The notes: a model not told the origin generated them from the letters alone. Positions 1 to 9,959 are shown, numbered from the stretch's first letter. The stretch: DNA of 64,000 nucleotides from Brachynemurus nebulosus (GCA_035578155.1 JAPWDM010000001.1:171279498-171343497); one strand, 5' to 3'. Numbers and translations are program-made.

Positions 1-163
1 GTGCAGCAACCCGTTCATATTTCTTCGGCAACTCGTTGAAATCAAACGGTGCATCGAATATAAGATGTAGTATTTCATCCGAATTTTCCGCAACGATACC
101 AACTTCTTTAAAATAAAATTCGTTGTTAGCTCCTTGATAGCCTTGTATATCAAGAAACGCCAT
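1..163 (-). CDS. N-terminal part of an insect RNase H-like/exonuclease-like protein (partial)
   Basis: Read on the minus strand, an ATG at 163 opens 54 codons that run off the left edge. The protein begins MAFLDIQGYQGANNEFYFKE and continues through an H-L-I-F-x-A-P-F motif and an E-L-P-K-K-Y motif. This DxQG...K-E...F-x-P-P opening is the pattern I know from a family of uncharacterised arthropod proteins that resemble 3'-5' exonucleases or RNase H folds and often occur in many copies. The first Asp and the KE pair would be early active-site residues in such a fold; this is inference. The gene is cut by the window edge, so length and integrity cannot be judged. It could also be a domesticated or transposon-carried copy. 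Confidence 0.5.
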   Translation of the reverse strand, partial: MAFLDIQGYQGANNEFYFKEVGIVAENSDEILHLIFDAPFDFNELPKKYERVAA

Positions 164-555
164 TTTTTATCGCCGCCGTAGAACTGAATTTACTTACACA
201 ATCCACAACTTTATATAAAATAATTAAAATTGGTGAGGATAGTTAATTTGTGGGATGTATCCGAAAATGGATACTACTAATAGCTATTGCTAGTTAACCA
301 TCAAATTACAAACTGTTAATAATATTTAGCACATTACTGAGTACCATGTTCTTTTCACTTTAAGACCTAGTGATTTAAGGAATGCTAAATTTTCGGGTGA
401 AATGTGTTGTCGCTTAAAAGTTTTACGTTTAATGATCTTAGGTTTCGAAAGTCCTTTGCCATGATAAGGTGTCTGAGCTCTTTAACCATGATAAGGTGTA
501 TGAGCTCTTTAAAGATGATAAGGTGTATGAGCTCTTTAAGGATGATAAGGTGTAT

Positions 556-1430
556 GAGTCACTCCGGGAGCAAAATGAGTCACTCTGGGAGCAAAATGAG
601 TCACTCTGGGAGCAAAATGAGTCACTCCGGGAGCAAAATGAGTCACTCCGGGAGCAAAATGAGTCACTCAGGGAGCAAAATGAGTCACTCCGGGAGCAAA
701 ATGAGTCACTCCGGGAGCAAAATGAGTCAATCCGAGAGCAAAATGAGTCACTCCGGGAGCAAATGAGTCACTCCGGGAGCAAAATGAGTCACTCCGGGAG
801 CAAAATGAGTCACTCCCGGAGCAAAATGAGTCACTCCGGGAGCAAAATGAGTCACTCCGGGAGCAAAATGAGTCATTCTGGGAGCAAAATGAGTCACTCC
901 GGGAGTAAAATGAGTCACTCCGGGAGCAAAATGAGTCAATCCGGGAACAAAATGAGTCATTCTGGGAGCAAAATGAGTCACTCCGGGAGTAAAATGAGTT
1001 ACTCCCTGAGCAAAATGAGTCACTCCGGGAGCAAAATGAGTCACTCCGGGAGCAAAATGAGTCATTCTGGGAGCAAAATGAGTCACTCCGGGAGTAAAAT
1101 GAGTCACTCCGGGAGCAAAATGAGTCAATCCGGGAACAAAATGAGTCACTCAGGGAGCAAAATGAGTCAATCCGAGAGCAAAATGAGTCACTCCGGGAGC
1201 AAATGAGTCACTCCGGGAGCAAAATGAGTCACTCCGGGAGCAAAATGAGTCACTCCCGGAGCAAAATGAGTCACTCCGGGAGCAAAATGAGTCACTCCGG
1301 GAGCAAAATGAGTCACTCCGGGAGCAAAATGAGTCATTCTGGGAGCAAAATGAGTCACTCCGGGAGTAAAATGAGTCACTCCGGGAGCAAAATGAGTCAA
1401 TCCGGGAACAAAATGAGTCACTCCGGGAGC
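556..1430. repeat. 21-bp minisatellite, left arm (~42 units)
   Basis: Tandem units of GGGAGCAAAATGAGTCACTC plus one base, 21 bp long, with scattered point variants (CATTCTGG, CAATCCGAG, AGTAAAAT). A 20-bp variant lacking one A occurs near 760 and again near 1200, about 440 bp apart, so the array looks like a higher-order duplication of a ~21-unit block. Because 21 is a multiple of three, several frames stay open and create long spurious ORFs on both strands. Confidence 0.95.
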
Positions 1431-1497
1431 AATGGCGTGAAAATGGAGGAAAACTTTCAACCGCCCGTTGAAAGTTTTCCTCCATTTTCACGCCATT
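1431..1497. repeat. Perfect 31-bp stem hairpin
   Basis: Positions 1431-1461 are exactly the reverse complement of 1467-1497, with a five-base loop (CGCCC). The hairpin lies where the left minisatellite arm meets the unique core. It also lies inside the minus-strand open frame, so it is the junction between coding-like sequence and repeat. Confidence 0.95.
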
Positions 1498-1812
1498 CTT
1501 GCACATTTCACAGCGAATTTTCAAACCAGGTGGTCCATCAATATGATCTTGTGGCCATGGTCGATTATAATGTTCAAAACATGGTTCATATTCTTGAAAC
1601 ATGGCTCGATAATCGGATGGTAACCAAATCCAGGCGCGTTGTATGATTTTCGCACCATAACTTTTCAGCACATTCAAACTGATCCACTTGTAGATTTGAA
1701 GAAATGTTTCCAAAGTCAGTTCGTTCAGTAGCATTGGTTCACGTTCCAAAAATTCACCAATTGAAACATCCATTTTATCCCACTCCATTGATTCCGGTTC
1801 AGACAATTTCAT
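1498..1812 (-). CDS. Unrecognised ORF in the core of the foldback element
   Basis: On the minus strand an ATG at 1812 opens a non-repetitive, coding-like stretch of about 105 residues. It starts MKLSEPESMEWDKMDVSIGE and contains W-I-W-L-P-S-D-Y-R and a CEMC pair near its end. The frame then stays open through the hairpin and the minisatellite (as S-R-S-D-S-F-C repeats) to 1150, so the true C-terminus is uncertain. Composition is unlike the surrounding AT-rich DNA, which argues for past or present coding. I do not recognise the family. It is either cargo captured by the foldback element or a host exon into which the arms were inserted. Confidence 0.45.
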
Positions 1813-1865
1813 ATATATACTTAGCTCATTTGCTTCACCGGGCTACTCATTTGACTCCAACGGGT

Positions 1866-2311
1866 GACTCATTTTGCTCCCAAAGTGACTCATTTTGCTC
1901 CCGGAAGGACTCATTTTGCTACCGCAGTGACTCATTTTGCTCCCGGAGTGACTCATTTTGCTCCTGGAGTGACTCATTTTGCTACCGCAGTGACTCATTT
2001 TGCTCCCGGAGTGACTCATTTTGCTCCCGGAGTGACTCATTTTGCTCCCGGAGTGACTCATTTTGTTCCCGGATTGACTCATTTTGCTCCCGGAGTTACT
2101 CATTTTACTCCCGGAGTGACTCATTTTGCTCCCAGAATGACTCATTTTGCTCCCGGAGTGACTCATTTTGCTCCCGGAGTGACTCATTTTGCTCCCGGAG
2201 TGACTCATTTTGCTCCGGGAGTGACTCATTTTGCTCCCGGAGTGACTCATTTTGCTCCCAGAGTGACTCATTTTGCTCCCAGAGTGACTCATTTTGCTCC
2301 CGGAGTGACTC
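1866..2311. repeat. 21-bp minisatellite, right arm (~21 units, inverted)
   Basis: The same 21-bp unit as the left arm but in reverse complement (GACTCATTTTGCTCCCGGAG). It spans about 445 bp, close to the ~440-bp higher-order period of the left arm, so the left array looks like a doubled version of this one. Confidence 0.95.
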
Positions 2312-2593
2312 ATACACCTTATCATCCTTAAAGAGCTCATACACCTTATCATCTTTAAAGAGCTCATACACCTTATCATGGTTAAAGAGCTCAGACACCT
2401 TATCATGGCAAAGGACTTTCGAAACCTAAGATCATTAAACGTAAAACTTTTAAGCGACAACACATTTCACCCGAAAATTTAGCATTCCTTAAATCACTAG
2501 GTCTTAAAGTGAAAAGAACATGGTACTCAGTAATGTGCTAAATATTATTAACAGTTTGTAATTTGATGGTTAACTAGCAATAGCTAGGGTCAA

Positions 2594-3379
2594 ATGTCAA
2601 CAACAAATTTTGATACATGTACTTGGTACGTGCTGGGTCAAAGATCAAGGTTTGCACATCGATACAGTTTGATGACTCATCAGTTCGGAATGTGTAGTAC
2701 CGTAAAATCACACGATTTCAATCATTGGCAAAAGGGTTCAAGTTGCTTAGTTTTACGGTGTCACAGAACCCGTACAGCTCTTCTACTGTTTATGAATAAA
2801 AATAAAGAAAATGAACCACATTCTTCTCATAGAGAAGTTTTCAAAACAAATGTTAATGAATTAATGTGCTTCTTGGCATTAATTTTATTAGAAGGTGTGG
2901 TACACAAACCAAGTAAAAAATTATATTTTACAAAGAGGCCATCAATTGAAACACCATTTTTCAAAAAAGTGATGTCGCGGGAAAGATTTTTTCTATTAAA
3001 AAAATTTCTTCATTTTGAGAGTAAAGAATTAGAACCCACAGACAACTACTCAACGAAATTGAAGAAAATTTGGCCAATTATTGAATCAAGATTTTAGGAA
3101 ATGTATACACCGGAGCAAGAAATATGTGTGGATGAAAGCTTACTACTTTACAAGGGAAGATTGAGCTGGAAACAATTTATTCCGAGCAAACGTGTCCGAT
3201 TTGGTATAAAAATTTTTAAACTATGCGAAGCTTCGTCGTCATATATTTATAAATTTATAATTTGTACTGGCAAAGATACCGTATTAAGCGATTCGTTTTC
3301 AGAATTGCCATTTTGTAGTAAGATAGTACTTACTCTTTCTGAAACTTTATTGGATAAAGGCTACTGTTTAATTATTTTT
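2594..3379 (+). pseudogene. piggyBac-like transposase, broken
   Basis: Two stretches in one frame, 2594-3097 and 3101-3379, are separated by a single in-frame TAG at 3095. Together they match the middle of a DDE_Tnp_1_7 (piggyBac/PGBD) transposase: a helical region ending L-H-F, the L-K-K-I-W-P-I-I segment, then the diagnostic VDESLLLYKGRLSWKQFIPSKR with the first catalytic Asp. The following Y-K-F-I-I-C-T-G-K-D-T and L-L-D-K-G-Y-C-L also fit. The reading ends just where the second catalytic Asp (D-N-W/F-Y-T-S type) is expected. The N-terminal ~100 residues and the C-terminal domain are absent. It cannot encode an active enzyme. Confidence 0.9.
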
Positions 3380-3765
3380 TTTTGTGTGTGTGTGATATAT
3401 TGTATTATGTAATTTTTTTACTTCGTTATTTCTGAATATAAATATTTGTAAAAATTGTCATTACATATTTTTGTAAAGAAAACCAATAAAATCTATTATT
3501 TTTTTTTGTGTGTGTGATATATTTATTATGTAATTTTTTTACTTCGTTGTTTCTGAATATAAATTTTTGTAAAAATTGTCATTACATATTTTTGTAAAGA
3601 AAAACAATAAAATATATTATTTTTTTTTGTGTGTGTGTGTGATATATTTATTATGTAATTTTTTTACTTCGTTATTTCTGAATATAAATTTTTGTAAAAA
3701 TTGTCATTACATATTTTTGTAAAGAAAACCAATAAAATATATTTTTTTGCGTGTGTGTATATTTA
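3376..3765. repeat. ~122-bp tandem repeat with poly(A) signals
   Basis: Just over three copies of a ~122-bp unit: a T-run, (GT)n, GATATATTTATTATGTAA, CTTCGTTATTTCTGAATA, then CATTACATATTTTTGTAAAG and an AATAAAA hexamer. Copies differ mainly in the GT-tract length. The unit begins where the transposase reading fails, so the repeat looks like an expanded 3' end. Confidence 0.85.
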
Positions 3766-4179
3766 TTATGAGCTTGTATTACGTATCTCAACATTACTAT
3801 ACGGTAAGTATAAGATATAAATAAAAAGCAACTGAGTCAGACGTATCAATTGAAACGCTTGATGATGTATGGCCTACTTTATATAAGAGACACACACCCT
3901 TCAGTATAGAAGTCTGTAATAATACTTATAAAAGTATGAATTTTTTTATTTGGAAAAATATCGTAGATGGTGGTCCTAAACGGGTTAAATAATAAATATA
4001 GTTTAGATTATTTAAAAAAATAAAATAAAATTATAAAAATTTTAATTAAATAGAATTTGTAATGACGTAGTCATAAGCATAAATTAGAATTGTTGACGTC
4101 ACAACTCAGTATTGTCAAAATGTAATATGTTAAGAACCTGAATAATGTAATAATTTAGATAATTATGACTTATGAGACA

Positions 4180-4280
4180 GTCAATAATTAATGTTCAAAT
4201 ATCTTATTTTTTCTTTTCATTCTGATTATTCACTTTGATGGACTTTTTTTTAAAAAACCGTATAAAAAGAGGTTATGCTG
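4180..4280. mobile_element. Family K repeat, fragment
   Basis: Matches the right end of the K element seen at 6.9, 18.3 and 59-60 kb: a tract like AATGTTCAAATATCTTATTT, then GGACTTTTTTTTAAAAAACC, and the terminus AAAAGAGGTTATGCTG followed by TA. Confidence 0.6.
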
Positions 4281-4443
4281 TAATCACAATTATTTTTATT
4301 TAAAAAATTTTGAATACCTAGAAACTAAAATGTAATTGTTATGAAAAATAACAAAACAACATACGAATTATGAATTTTTTTACGATGTTACTAAGAAACT
4401 TTTCATGTTAATAGAATTGAGCGTTACTTAATGGTATTCCATA

Positions 4444-4640
4444 TTTGTAAATAATAAACAGATATTTATCTTCGCAAAAATACCACTTTTATTTTGAAAC
4501 TGACAATATTGTTTCGAAACTCATTTTCAAACAGAATTTTTTTCTGTTTGAAAATGAACTGACGGTTCGAAAAAATATTGTTACAGTTTCAAAATAAAAG
4601 TGGTATTTTTGCGAAGAAATATTTGTTTATTATTTACAAA
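4444..4640. mobile_element. MITE family A, copy 1 (near-perfect foldback)
   Basis: A 197-bp inverted repeat starting TTTGTAAATAATAAACA on both strands, with arms of ~90 bp and the centre CAAACAGAATTTTTTTCTG. A related foldback (AAAAATACCAC...TTTTCAAACA) is at 14.8 kb. There is no coding capacity. Confidence 0.85.
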
Positions 4641-5151
4641 CTTTTCTTTATTTTTTGACAATACTGAGACGTGATTAGGGTTGCCAACCATACTTTATAA
4701 TAAAGAGTTCTAGGTTATTTTTCACAAATATACGTTATACTTTTACATAAAAATAAAATATGCTAAAATACTTTATTTTGAATATTCACTGTGATTGAAC
4801 TAAACAAAACTCTCCGATACGTAATTCCCAAACGATTTATTAAATATTAACCTATATTCTGAATAAATAATACTTAAAAAAAACTCCAGAAAAAATCTAT
4901 TGATCATAACAAAGAATTTGCAAAGGAAAATACTGCTGAAAAACGGTAATATTAAAAATGCGTGTGATAACTTACCAAATATAAAAAAAATATTTATTAT
5001 TTGCTTTCTGCTCCCAGAACCCTAGTTGTCACTGAGAGTTTTTTCGGTGATAAATGTGAAGTGGCTAGGGAGAAATAGATCCTCCATAAATTTAATAGAA
5101 TTGTTGTGAATTATTTATTTAAATCTAAACTTTCGATTGTAAAATTAGCTA
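4641..5151. other. No recognisable gene
   Basis: AT-rich sequence without a coding-like frame. A segment near 4680-4785 (GTTGCCAACC...GCTAAAATACTTTATTTT) resembles 11725-11840 and is probably another diverged repeat. Confidence 0.6.
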
Positions 5152-5368
5152 TGTAATTTTTTCTCCCCTTTTAAATGGTGTAAAAAAATTTCGCAAAAAT
5201 TGTTGATTATGTGGAAATTTTGGCAAAAAACTAATTTTTTGCAAGAAGAAAAAGCATGTTCCTGGCATCCGACGTGTCTGGCTAACGAACTTGTCCAACG
5301 GTTTGGCATTTCCAACATTTTCACCAAATTTCGTAAACCTAGGACATTTCGTTCGAGAGATATCGTGC

Positions 5369-5448
<80 letters not shown>
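5152..5448. mobile_element. Family B element with internal (TA)n, truncated copy 1
   Basis: The core (GGCAAAAAACTAATTTTTTG, CCAACATTTTCACCAAATTT, CATTTCGTTCGAGAGATATC) is shared with 34.3, 40.7, 45.6 and 47.3 kb. It ends in a pure TA tract at 5373-5448. The terminal TAGCGAATTTCC seen in better copies is missing here. Confidence 0.8.
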
Positions 5449-5453
<5 letters not shown>

Positions 5454-6895
5454 TTTAACTACAGTTAAAGTTAATCCTTGATTAAGGTCTTAACGGCCGA
5501 TTAATAATGTTGGTGCAATCGGCCACGTGAGTCGATTAATAGTATATTATTCAACGAGCTAGTAATGATAGCTATTACTCACGAAGATGAAATTGCGACA
5601 CGAGCCGAGCTTGCGAGGCGAGTGTCGTAATGCATCTGAGTGAGTAATAGCCATTGTAAGCGAGTAGAATACGATATTTTTTCTACGACTTTTTTCCTTT
5701 TTGATTTAAATAAAATTGAATATAAATTTTAAATCAAATTTTTAATCTATTTCTAATTTCATTAAAAGTTTGTAAAATATTATGTATAAAACGATCAAAA
5801 CAAAACATAAACTACTTTATTTACTTGAACGTTACTAGGCAATATATATTAAATTAAAATTTGATACATACATATGTACACAAAACAAATGCCGGCCTAT
5901 TGAATAATGGTTAATACGGTGATTTCATTGGTCAAGAGGGTATTGAGTAATGAAAATTCCTCCACACCTTTGAATAATGCCTAACTTTCTCAACAATTAA
6001 CAGATATATAATGAGTGTGTTCTTCAACAGGAGTAGAAAAAATATTTAAATTTTGTGATACTAGTTTCCATAGTATCACAAATATTTATATTTATTTTCT
6101 ACTACTGAAATATACTTTTGTACAATTTCAGTTAAAATTATCTTTTCTTTTTCTGTAAAATGTTGGTATCTATTTCATTTTTCCATTTTTAAATTGAAAA
6201 ATATCTTCACAATCGTCAAATTACAGTTTCAAAATGTTTTACGTAAACATAAATTGTATATTTTCTAATATTATATAAATCAAGTAGGCGCTACCTATTT
6301 TCAAATTTAACCATGTGATATTATCAACTTACTAGCATTTACTTTTCTTGTGTCTCATTTCATGTCCTATAAAAACAAATCAGACACCGTTGCTAGTCAA
6401 AATTGACAGGTAACGGACATTAGTTAACCATTGATAATTTTAAATGGAAAGCACCAGTTCCGTGCCATTGGGGCCTTTTATTTTTCGTAATTTCTCTATT
6501 TTCAATTTTAAAGAAAAATGCCAAGAATACTTTTGTCTCTAAATGTTTGAAAATATTGGAATTAAGCGAAAAAAAATTATTTTTCTTTTTTTTTCGGGGA
6601 TGATTTCTCCGCAAACTATTAGAGATAGGGGTAAGAGGGTGGTATACTTTTTTTTGTAGAATCGAAAGATTTACAATTTTTATTTGAAAAAATTATCCAT
6701 ATCTCGCACAATTCGCGAGATAATTGGAAAATAAACTTTTTTTTGGTTGCTTCTACCTTTGTCCGGGATCAGAGCACTTTTTTTCATTATAGGGAGAATT
6801 GTTCTTGGTAACTCTAAGAACATTCCCTCGAATTTTCATCCATATACCCCGATTTCAGCCTTAATTTCACTGGACTATATAGTTCGATCCAGATT
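5449..6895. other. No gene; two hairpins in AT-rich DNA
   Basis: A GC-richer inverted repeat at 5570-5652 has arms GGCTATTACTCAC.../...GTGAGTAATAGCC around GCGACACGAGCCGAGCTTGC. Its layout recalls the hairpins in family D. A second hairpin at 6032-6103 has arms AGTAGAAAA.../...TTTTCTACT around TTGTGATACTAGTTTCCATA. I see no coding-like frame and no RNA gene in the rest. Confidence 0.7.
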
Positions 6896-7281
6896 GTAAA
6901 AAAAAAAACTTTTTTTATACGGTGGATCGGGACCGCATAAAAAAAGTTTCATCGAAAAATCATAACTCAAAACGCTCAAAACTTCCTTAGAAGTTGCTTC
7001 TGTGAACAAGATAAAGCATTAATTTACACGTAGAAACATTTTATTCCAATTTTATAATATTAGGAAAATTCTGAAAAATACATCTGTAAAAAAATTAAAT
7101 GATGCAATAACTTATGTTCTTATGCAATGTATTGATTAAATGCTAGCCGTTAAAAAGTATTTTTATCAAAGAAAGTTATTATAGTAAATGCTTAAGTTTC
7201 TTACTGACTCTGGATTTTGATTTACATTATGCATTTTAATGGCCATTTTTTTAAAAAACCGCATAAAAAAAGGTTCAGCTG
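6896..7281. mobile_element. Family K element, copy
   Basis: Contains the K hallmark palindrome (a TTTTTTATACGGTGG / ACCGCATAAAAAAA pair near 6910-6950), the shared body (GATGCAATAACTTATGTTCT) and the right terminus AAAAAAAGGTTCAGCTG followed by TA at 7282. The left end is approximate. K copies carry CAG-type termini and TA flanks, which suggests a Tc1/mariner-mobilised MITE. Confidence 0.65.
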
Positions 7282-7283
7282 TA

Positions 7284-8335
7284 TAGGTAACTCTTACTGA
7301 CACCTTAAGGACATTATGTCAATGTACAATTAAGAACGAGTATTTGTAGTTAACAATACGAAAAATCATAAGGGGCTAATTTTGGCCAGTTACACTTTCT
7401 TTATACCATATGTCATTATTTGACGGTATTTGATATTGCAGTTTAAGGTGACTGTATCAGGTGACTGTATAATATTAGTGACAATGATTAGGTACTGATT
7501 GGAACGATTAACATCAATATCGGACATGATTAATCGCTAATTAATTTATAATACTAAGGTATTACTAAAAGTAAATGATAAATTAATAATCAGTACTTTC
7601 AAAAATAAAAAGTAAAACAATAGAAGACAATTTGTTAAAAAAAAAAGAAAAACAAGAATAAATAAACAAAAAATAAATTTGACGCATGCGGAAACAATCG
7701 ATTAGAATTAAATAAAAAACTGGATTAACTTGAAAAAGAGCCAATTTCAATTGTAACATTCAAGGTTAACAACAATTTTATGTTATGTTCCTTAAATAGA
7801 AATAAAATTTTATTTATTTGAAATTATGTATGTATATTACGTAAGTTTTATCTATTTACAGAATAGTTACAAAAATTTATTACGCGGAAAATTGCATAAG
7901 CTTAAAAAATGTTAAAGATTACATATATTACACGATTTTTATTAATACGGTACACGATCCACTTTGATAAGCTATTTGAAAATTTTTATTTTCAAAAAAA
8001 TTACTCAATGTTTTACGGTAGAGCTGACCCAAAGTTTTACTGACTTTACTGACCATTTTCCACCCCTGCCTTTAATATACGTACGGATCATTTCCGTTGG
8101 CACTCTTAACAGGAACCAATACATATGGGACTCATCGCAAATACATAATTATGCTACAATACATTTTATATCAAAACTATACAGGAGCGGGGAGAGAAAT
8201 AACGGGTCCCGAAAATCCGATTTTTCAAAAATTTCTCCTCAAAATGCAGGCAAAGAACAAAAAAAAAGATACTTTTAACCAAGTCATTTTTTCATTACCC
8301 CCCCTAAAAAATATAACTAACGAGAACAAAAAGAA
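7284..8335. other. No recognisable gene
   Basis: Low-complexity AT-rich sequence. Short open frames at 7964-8408 overlap one another and show no coding signature or motif. Confidence 0.6.
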
Positions 8336-8834
8336 AATAGTATATTGTGCAATAAGTGCGGCAAATTGTCGATTGCCTACGAAAGCGAAGTTGAGCGCAC
8401 GAACGTAGTGAGTGCGCTCATTCGCTTGAGTGGGCAATCGACAATCCTGCACGAGTTGCACATACTATTTTTTATTACGAATTTGACATACTTTTTTCTA
8501 TTATTATTACTATTTTTGATATTTTTATTACTTTTTAAAATAATATTAAGTGTTCGTCTTTATTTTCTGGATTAATTATTGTTTAAATTACTTTGTTGGT
8601 GGTTTCTATAGAAATAATTATGAAATATTTATTAAATGAAAAATCAAGAGGCGGCTTTGCGTGTTTTGATCAAATTTTGCGTGTTTTATTGTCAATTTGC
8701 GTGTGGAAAGTTACTTTTCGCACGCAAAAAAGTATGTGGGAAGAGTACAGTGGCCAAACAGCTATTTTGCGTACAGAAATGTGTGCGCCAAGTTAGTACT
8801 TCTCCCGCATTAGTAATAAAAAAAAAAAAATAAA
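8336..8834. mobile_element. Family D repeat, copy 1
   Basis: About 500 bp shared with 31870-32458. It begins AATAGTATATTGTGCAATAA and includes a GC-rich dyad (CGAAAGCGAAGTTGAGCGC facing GCGCTCATTCGCTTGAG, bounded by ATTGTCGATTGCC and GGCAATCGACAAT). An AT-rich middle and a GCGTGTTTT/GCGTGTGG block follow, and it ends CTCCCGCATTAGTAATAAAA with an A-run. No transposase is visible. The class is unknown. Confidence 0.75.
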
Positions 8835-8839
8835 ACAGT

Positions 8840-9531
8840 TTCATTTTACTTTCGTCGGGCTTGAAATTATGAATCTTATAATCCTTTCTTTTTAGAATCA
8901 CTGAATTAAAGGATACTTTTAACGTTAAGGTAAAAGTAAGAAATATTTTATTCCGAAAATTTTGCAAAACTCTAGCTACTGCCGAATAATACGTACTTGC
9001 CGAATTTCATTTTAATTCAGGTGAATGATTTTATTAAAGAAAAATCTTAATTTAATATTTTAGTCGATACCTAGTACCACGCGTAAATGCATTAGTTGTA
9101 AAATAAACAAAATTTATATTTTAAGCAATGCGTTTTGTTAATAGAAATTTTGTCATACAGCGTGACACCATGTCTAAAATTAATTTATTAGAAGAAAATA
9201 AAATCTGCAATTATAAATAGCCACAACTGGTTGTACTGTCAACGCATCCCAACTTATATTTCCTAGTCATTTAAGTCCACAGATCATTAGGAAGTTAAGA
9301 GCATTCACAATAATGTTTCCATATGTATGTACTATGCGGCAAATTTTTAATGGTTTGTAATAAATCAAAGTTATGTTAACATTTTTTTCAAAATTTAATT
9401 AACATACAGTTAGTTGATTTTATTTATAACGATATAGTGTATTCGGCGGGGCAGAAATACTGAAGAAATTTCTGAGAAGAATAGCTATTAAATTACTCTG
9501 GTTGTCGACAAAGTAGCGTTATTAAGACTTT
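8840..9531. other. No recognisable gene
   Basis: AT-rich sequence with no coding-like frame, repeat match or RNA motif that I can support. Confidence 0.6.
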
Positions 9532-9535
9532 CATT

Positions 9536-9682
9536 GCCGATCACACGATATCGCGTGATACGGCTACTTTACTATATGGCCAATCATGCGATATCGCGTG
9601 ACAAATATATGAACCTACTCGTTTAATATAAAATATTTAGCCATCTCACAAAGTCCATATTTTTAGCGTGGCAATGAAAGTG
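9536..9682. mobile_element. TTAA-flanked MITE family T, copy 1
   Basis: GACTTTCATTGCC at the left and GGCAATGAAAGTG at the right are flanked by TTAA on both sides (9532-9535 and 9683-9686), the piggyBac target. The interior has two GCGATATCGCGTGA dyads. At 147 bp it is non-autonomous. Confidence 0.8.
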
Positions 9683-9751
9683 TTAAACTTTCATTTATAA
9701 ATAATTATTACTTGAGAATTGATTTGTTCCATAATCATTTTTTTTCAAAAG

Positions 9752-9899
9752 GTTGACTGACGATATATTTACGGAACACATTAGCAAACGAAGTTCCCAA
9801 AGTCCTGCGTCGCCAAGCATCACAAAGGATGCTGCGGCTGTTTCTATAAAAAGAAAAAATAAGGTTCATAGCTCTAGGCCCGGCAATAGTAAAAAATAA
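9752..9899 (+). CDS. Possible terminal exon of an unidentified gene
   Basis: A pyrimidine-rich acceptor (TTTTTTTTCAAAAG) precedes an open frame of 48 codons that ends in TAA at 9897. The peptide begins LTDDIFTEHISKRSSQSPAS and ends S-R-P-G-N-S-K-K. Its Ser/Lys-rich, low-AT composition stands out from the flanks and looks like the basic C-terminal tail of a nuclear protein. I do not recognise it and see no linked upstream exon. Confidence 0.3.
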
Positions 9900-9959
9900 T
9901 GGCTGCAAAACTACTTTTTTTTTCTTTTTGTTTATTTTCAGTTACATTTTTGAACGAAA

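Larger units (their letters stand above)
281..2586. mobile_element. Large foldback element with minisatellite arms
   Basis: The outer ~275 bp of each side (281-555 and 2312-2586) are near-perfect inverted repeats ending TAGCTATTGCTAGTTAACC. Inside each arm is an array of the same 21-bp unit in opposite orientation, and a unique core with a minus-strand ORF sits between them. The arm flanks also carry about four ~24-bp direct repeats (GATAAGGTGTATGAGCTC). No transposase is visible and I found no convincing target duplication. The architecture matches foldback-type elements (long inverted repeats made of tandem subrepeats), but the family is not one I recognise. Confidence 0.7.
2587..3984 (+). 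mobile_element. piggyBac-like element remnant with intact 3' terminus
   Basis: The 3' end reads GATGGTGGTCCTAAACGGG followed by TTAA at 3985-3988, the expected piggyBac terminus (inverted repeat starting CCC after a TTAA target). The matching 5' terminus is not seen. The left side abuts the foldback element at 2586, so the 5' end was probably lost or displaced. The transposase relic and a tandem 3' repeat lie inside. Confidence 0.75.

Noticed and set aside
404..1206. Long open frames of M-S-H-S-G-S-K or E-Q-N-E-S-L-R repeats
   Set aside because: They are produced by a 21-bp (divisible by three) minisatellite with no stop in most frames; the same happens on both strands and in the inverted arm at 1864-2463.
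5200..5481. Open frames with I-Y-I-Y-I-Y stretches (also at 40.9, 44.7 and 47.2 kb)
   Set aside because: They simply read through (TA)n microsatellites and repeat family B; no start context or domain supports coding.
8345..8575. Open frames with N-K-C-G-K-L and hydrophobic tails, repeated at 32004-32231
   Set aside because: They are conserved between two copies of repeat D only because the DNA is repeated; the frame is palindrome-derived and has no domain.
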